A stretch of DNA of 33,911 nt from Microcaldota archaeon (GTDB taxonomy: Archaea; Micrarchaeota; Micrarchaeia; Anstonellales; Bilamarchaeaceae). The stretch lies in the NCBI GenBank assembly GCA_013425375.1, contig JACCLH010000051.1, positions 1-33,911 on the forward strand, in the 5' to 3' direction. Positions within the stretch are counted from its first letter, which is position 1. Each line of letters opens with the position of its first letter. Below the pieces are notes generated by a model. It was not told the origin of the DNA and made no database searches. It saw only the letters and a program-made list of their open reading frames with translations. The position numbers and the translations under genes were made by a program. This document shows positions 31,630 to 33,911 of this stretch, piece after piece.

Positions 31630-32157
31630 ATGCGTGTCATAATCACAGGCTCTCCGGGCACAGGCAAGTCGCTCATCGCGAAGCAGCTCTCCAGGCAGCT
31701 CGGCATCCAGCTCGTGCAGATACGGAAGGTCGCCATAGAGAACCTGCTCGTGGGGAAGAGCCACGAGGTCGACATCAGGCGCCTCGCCCATGCCCTCGCA
31801 TTCCTGAAAAACAGGAAGGATTTCGTGGCCGAGGGCCACCTGGCCTGCGAGATGAAGCTACCTGCGGATTTCGTCTTCGTCCTGCGCACGAATCCAGACA
31901 CCCTCAAAAAGCGCCTCGCGAAAAGGAAGTACCCGAAAGGCAAGCTCGGCGAGAACCTGATGGCAGAGATGCTCGACTACTGCACCCAGCGGTGCGAGAA
32001 CGTCTATGGCCGGAAGCCCCTGGAGCTGGACACATCCAGGCTCACAGTGGCAGCTTCTGTCCGGAAGCTCGCGATGGCCATAAAGCAAAAGAAGAAAAGG
32101 CTTGACAGCGTAGACTATTCCGGATATCTGAGGGCGTATCTGCGGCCATCCGGTTGA
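31630..32157 (+). CDS. AK6/Fap7-type adenylate kinase-like NTPase
   Basis: The 175-aa protein starts MRVIITGSPGTGKSLIAKQL (P-loop GSPGTGKS), continues with HEVDIRRLAHAL, DFVAEGHLACEMKLPADFVF and VLRTNPDTLKKRLAKRKYPK, and has GENLMAEMLDYC, which matches the AK6/Fap7 pattern RLxxRxYxxxKxxENxxAEIxD. Fap7 has adenylate kinase activity and helps mature the small ribosomal subunit through Rps14 in eukaryotes and archaea. The ATG 31630 is the conserved start; a clear TATA box was not seen, and it may be read through from the preceding genes. Confidence 0.85.
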   Translation: MRVIITGSPGTGKSLIAKQLSRQLGIQLVQIRKVAIENLLVGKSHEVDIRRLAHALAFLKNRKDFVAEGHLACEMKLPADFVFVLRTNPDTLKKRLAKRKYPKGKLGENLMAEMLDYCTQRCENVYGRKPLELDTSRLTVAASVRKLAMAIKQKKKRLDSVDYSGYLRAYLRPSG

Positions 32158-32164
32158 GGGGTAT

Positions 32165-32303
32165 GTAGAGGGTTTTGACAAGATTGGAAGAAAACAAATA
32201 GATGGGGATGTCAAGGTCGGCGGTCCGACCTTGAGCATGCTCGCGAACGATACGTCGTTCGCGACATACAAAACCCCAATAAGAAATGCGTAGAGGGTTT
32301 TGA
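32165..32303. repeat. Two-hairpin element bounded by 14-bp direct repeats, upstream of the scpB-like gene
   Basis: GTAGAGGGTTTTGA occurs at 32165-32178 and 32290-32303, 125 nt apart. Between them lie TCAAGGTCGG/CCGACCTTGA (32211-32220/32225-32234, loop CGGT), the spacer GCATGC, and TCGCGAACGA/TCGTTCGCGA (32241-32250/32255-32264, loop TACG). An outer pairing of GGGTTTTG, within the first direct repeat, with CAAAACCC closes the structure. Direct repeats around a palindromic unit look like a target duplication, but duplication of the leader is also possible. Confidence 0.6.
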
Positions 32304-32304
32304 A

Positions 32305-32799
32305 ATGAAGGAAGAGAAGACACTCATAGAAGCAGCATTGTTCCTGAGCTCCAGGGCCATGAGCGCCGAGGAGTTCCGCACACTCACAGGCATAGGCGCG
32401 CTCGGATATATCAGGAGCGTGCTGGACGAGCTCAGGAAGGAATACGATGACCGCGGCAGCGCGCTGGAAATCACCGAGATGGACGGCAAGTACGTCATGC
32501 GCGTGCGCAACGAGCACCTCCAGAGGGTGAAGCAGTTCGCCCAGGACACAGAGATAAGCAAGAGCGCCCTGCGCACCCTGGCATATATCTCTAAGAATGA
32601 CGGCATACTGAAGTCCGCGCTGGTCAGGAAGATGGGTACCCATGTCTATGGCAATGTCAAGGAGCTGGTGGGTGCGGGCTTCATCCGCTCGCAGAAATCC
32701 GGCCGTTCGTCCAAACTCACCCTGACTGAGAAGTTTAAGAAGTATTTCACGCAAGAGATTCCACAGCAGCCTGCGGGTGAGGAGCAGACGGCATTATAG
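32305..32799 (+). CDS. ScpB-like winged-helix protein (SMC-Scp complex)
   Basis: The 164-aa protein begins KEEKTLIEAALFLSSRAMSA and continues EEFRTLTGIGALGYIRSVLD, EYDDRGSALEITEMDGKYVM, ALRTLAYISKNDGILKSALV and HVYGNVKELVGAGFI, the two tandem winged helices of ScpB. ScpB binds ScpA and bridges the SMC heads in chromosome organisation. Neither smc nor scpA is in the window, which is common in archaea. The ATG at 32305 follows immediately after the second direct repeat of the upstream element, so its leader carries that element. The C-terminal 15 residues are polar and probably disordered. Confidence 0.8.
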   Translation: MKEEKTLIEAALFLSSRAMSAEEFRTLTGIGALGYIRSVLDELRKEYDDRGSALEITEMDGKYVMRVRNEHLQRVKQFAQDTEISKSALRTLAYISKNDGILKSALVRKMGTHVYGNVKELVGAGFIRSQKSGRSSKLTLTEKFKKYFTQEIPQQPAGEEQTAL

Positions 32800-32823
32800 C
32801 CTCATCCCCTCGCTACGCTCAAA

Positions 32824-32972
32824 AGCTGACGTCGTATTTGGACGGCGTTGTCATGGACGATGTTTCGTCCATGAGCATGTGCGTGGACGTTTCGACGTCC
32901 ACGACATCCGTCCAAAAGCCGTCAGCTCACATTCGTTCGCTGACGCATTGTGGACTTCGTCCACGTGCGTCA
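32824..32972. repeat. Non-coding hairpin cluster A downstream of the scpB-like gene
   Basis: AGCTGACG (32824-32831) pairs with CGTCAGCT (32920-32927), and TTTGGACGG (32837-32845) with CCGTCCAAA (32908-32916). Inside are TCATGGACGA/TCGTCCATGA (32851-32860/32865-32874, loop TGTT) and CGTGGACGT/ACGTCCACG (32882-32890/32895-32903, loop TTCG), joined by GCATGTG. A smaller nested hairpin, TGACGCA/TGCGTCA around GTGGAC/GTCCAC, follows at 32941-32972. No credible gene lies here. Confidence 0.65.
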
Positions 32973-33020
32973 CCATCCTCGCTTTGCTCGGATGCTGACG
33001 TCGCATAACCTGGTAGTGCG

Positions 33021-33163
33021 CCGGTCTTGAAGCCATGGCTTCGAAGAGCTTGTGAACGGTTCGCCGTTCACATGGTCTTGAAAACCGGTCCCACTGGGAT
33101 TGCAGGTTCAAAAGCTTTGGAAAGCTGGCGCTTTTCAAAATTTGCCAGCAAAGCTGTCAATCC
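33021..33163. repeat. Non-coding hairpin cluster B
   Basis: CCGGT (33021-33025) / ACCGG (33084-33088) encloses the palindrome GAAGCCATGGCTTC (33029-33042) and TGTGAACGG/CCGTTCACA (33051-33059/33064-33072, loop TTCG). A second nested structure follows: GGATTG (33097-33102) / CAATCC (33158-33163) around AGCTTTG/CAAAGCT and GCTGGC/GCCAGC (33124-33129/33144-33149). The 567-bp stretch 32800-33366 holds these structures, an A-rich repeat and a promoter, but no gene I can support. Confidence 0.55.
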
Positions 33164-33176
33164 TGCCGTCAGCGTT

Positions 33177-33290
33177 GTTCTTTTTTAGGAAAAAAGAACC
33201 AAAAAACTGACTGTAAAAGCGGCCCAAAAAGTGGCTGTAAAGTGTGGTCAAAAACTGGTTGTTGAAAGAACCAAAAACCGGCTAGTTATC
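33177..33290. repeat. Perfect hairpin followed by A-rich imperfect tandem repeat
   Basis: GTTCTTTTTT/AAAAAAGAAC (33177-33186/33190-33199, loop AGG) is a 10-bp terminator-like hairpin. About four imperfect units then start with an A5-A6 run at 33201, 33226, 33250 and 33273 (spacing 25, 24, 23 nt), each followed by a C/G-T-G-rich part such as CTGACTGTAAAAGCGG or GTGGCTGTAAAGTGTGG. Units diverge too much for CRISPR. A phased A-tract can curve DNA, which is a possible role. Confidence 0.5.
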
Positions 33291-33335
33291 TCGCGCTTCG
33301 CGTTTGTGACGGGTAAATACTGTCCCGCATCCTCT

Positions 33336-33345
33336 CTTTATTAAT
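33336..33345 (+). promoter_or_regulatory. TATA box of the 61-aa zinc-finger-like gene
   Basis: CTTTATTAAT is centred about 27 nt upstream of the ATG at 33368. This matches the leaderless spacing used elsewhere in the window and supports the small gene as real. Confidence 0.5.
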
Positions 33346-33367
33346 CCGTCTAGGCATATTATTACTG

Positions 33368-33553
33368 ATGAAGGTAAAATGCGATAAATGCAAGGCTGCT
33401 TGTTCCGCCCTTGTGGATGAGTTGATAACTCTGGGTTGGAGCCAGGCTGTCATCCCAGGTCCCATCAAGATAACATTGACGCGCTGCCCGGTGCACCGCG
33501 CCGGATTGACAGAAGAGATCGGCAAGGCCCAGGGCATGCGGGTCGGTGGCTGA
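33368..33553 (+). CDS. Small (61-aa) putative zinc-binding protein
   Basis: The protein starts MKVKCDKCKAACSALVDELI and contains CDKC (Cys5, Cys8), with a second ligand pair CPVH (Cys40, His43) in TRCPVHRAG. A single CCCH zinc finger is plausible. The central GWSQAVIPGPIKITLT looks like a beta hairpin. It is flanked on both sides by hairpin clusters and has its own TATA box. The family is not recognised; a nucleic-acid-binding role is possible but unproven. Confidence 0.6.
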   Translation: MKVKCDKCKAACSALVDELITLGWSQAVIPGPIKITLTRCPVHRAGLTEEIGKAQGMRVGG

Positions 33554-33643
33554 ATCTACTTAGTTTTTGAACATTAGACAGTCCTTAGAGGTATTCATCT
33601 GTTTTCTAAGGGGTCGTCGTCTCCAATCTGACTGATGCTCGCT

Positions 33644-33730
33644 AATGTTCGACGCTTCGAACATTGCGCACCATGTCCCTCATGTTCGACGGTTCGAACA
33701 TGGGGTCCCGCGAACGAAACGTCGTTCGCG
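33644..33730. repeat. Non-coding hairpin cluster C (three hairpins) within spacer 33554-33911
   Basis: AATGTTCGA/TCGAACATT (33644-33652/33657-33665, loop CGCT), CATGTTCGA/TCGAACATG (33681-33689/33694-33702, loop CGGT) and CGCGAACGA/TCGTTCGCG (33709-33717/33722-33730, loop AACG) follow each other. The first two stems differ at one pair, and the third repeats the stem seen at 32242. The rest of the spacer has AT-rich promoter-like boxes near 33866-33877 and 33883-33896, before an ATG at 33902 that may begin the next gene. Confidence 0.62.
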
Positions 33731-33911
33731 AGATCGGTCCGCCGAACATGATCGCCGACAGCTGGCCTGTATTCTGATAATTCTTGTTTTATCCGCAGAA
33801 CTCGGAAAACCCTCATAGATCTTGGGGGATGAATGAGCAAGCTTGGCGAATTCCGCTATAGACAATCATATATCAGCAGGCCTAAAATTTAAAATGCCAC
33901 CATGCCCATGC

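Noticed and set aside
33201-33290. Possible CRISPR array
   Set aside because: The repeat units are imperfect, change length (25, 24, 23 nt) and have no distinct spacers; no cas genes are present.
33595-33840. 81-codon minus-strand frame
   Set aside because: It lies across hairpin cluster C, has no family similarity and no promoter at the right distance; the palindromes explain the open frame.

Overview
The window looks like a chromosomal segment of an archaeon with a small, tightly packed genome, most likely a DPANN-type lineage (Micrarchaeota/Diapherotrites-like; the exact phylum cannot be read from this sequence). The archaeal signature genes are an RNase P Pop5-type subunit, a tRNA-splicing endonuclease subunit, HerA, Elp3, an archaeal YchF/Obg-type GTPase, an AK6/Fap7-type adenylate kinase and a secreted Lon-type (S16) protease. 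Most transcription units start with an ATG about 25 nt downstream of a TATA box and have no Shine-Dalgarno sequence, which implies leaderless mRNAs. Several divergent pairs share one TATA box lying about equally far from both starts.

Layout. 1-140: 3' end of an IS200/IS605-type tnpB and its right-end hairpin. 197-9030: housekeeping genes (tRNA methyltransferase, purE, RNase P subunit, cutA, ychF, acetyltransferase, BKACE-type enzyme, DNA methylase, RNase HI, PH-domain protein, EndA-like protein, HerA). 9086-15846: secreted Ig-like protein, Elp3, coiled-coil protein, membrane-anchored S16 protease, LarE-like PP-loop protein, acetyltransferase. 15856-30666: the accessory core. 30708-33911: PadR-type regulator, an AT-rich RelBE-like toxin-antitoxin pair, AK6-type kinase, ScpB-like protein, a 61-aa zinc-finger-like protein, and two non-coding stretches filled with hairpins.

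The main discovery candidate is 16233-30666. Six consecutive minus-strand genes (27812 down to 20357) encode polytopic membrane proteins that are paralogues of one another. All share a motif near TM1/TM2 (S-x-x-x-L-x-x-x-x-K-x-E-x) and a second one (LPxGxxLRxFxxTRxxGxxL), and five share a C-terminal GG(D/E)xx(I/L) tail. They overlap by 1-4 nt or are 2 nt apart, so they form one operon, which ends with a 1374-aa Cys-rich lipoprotein. Across a symmetric shared TATA box lies a divergent 934-aa protein with a Cys-rich outer domain, one membrane segment and a roughly 700-aa inner Ala/Gly-rich region. I infer one large envelope complex with VirB6/TrbL/CedA-like topology, possibly for secretion, DNA transfer or cell-cell attachment. 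No VirB4-type ATPase is adjacent; the nearest motor-type ATPase is HerA at 7519-9030.

A second theme is a dispersed family of structured elements: an outer stem enclosing two (sometimes three) perfect short hairpins with 3-5 nt loops. They occur at 7389-7458, 9928-10071 (in frame inside the elp3 5' end), 15067-15146, 32165-32303, 32824-32927, 33021-33088 and 33644-33730. Stem sequences mostly differ while the architecture recurs, and one stem (CGCGAACGA/TCGTTCGCG) appears twice.
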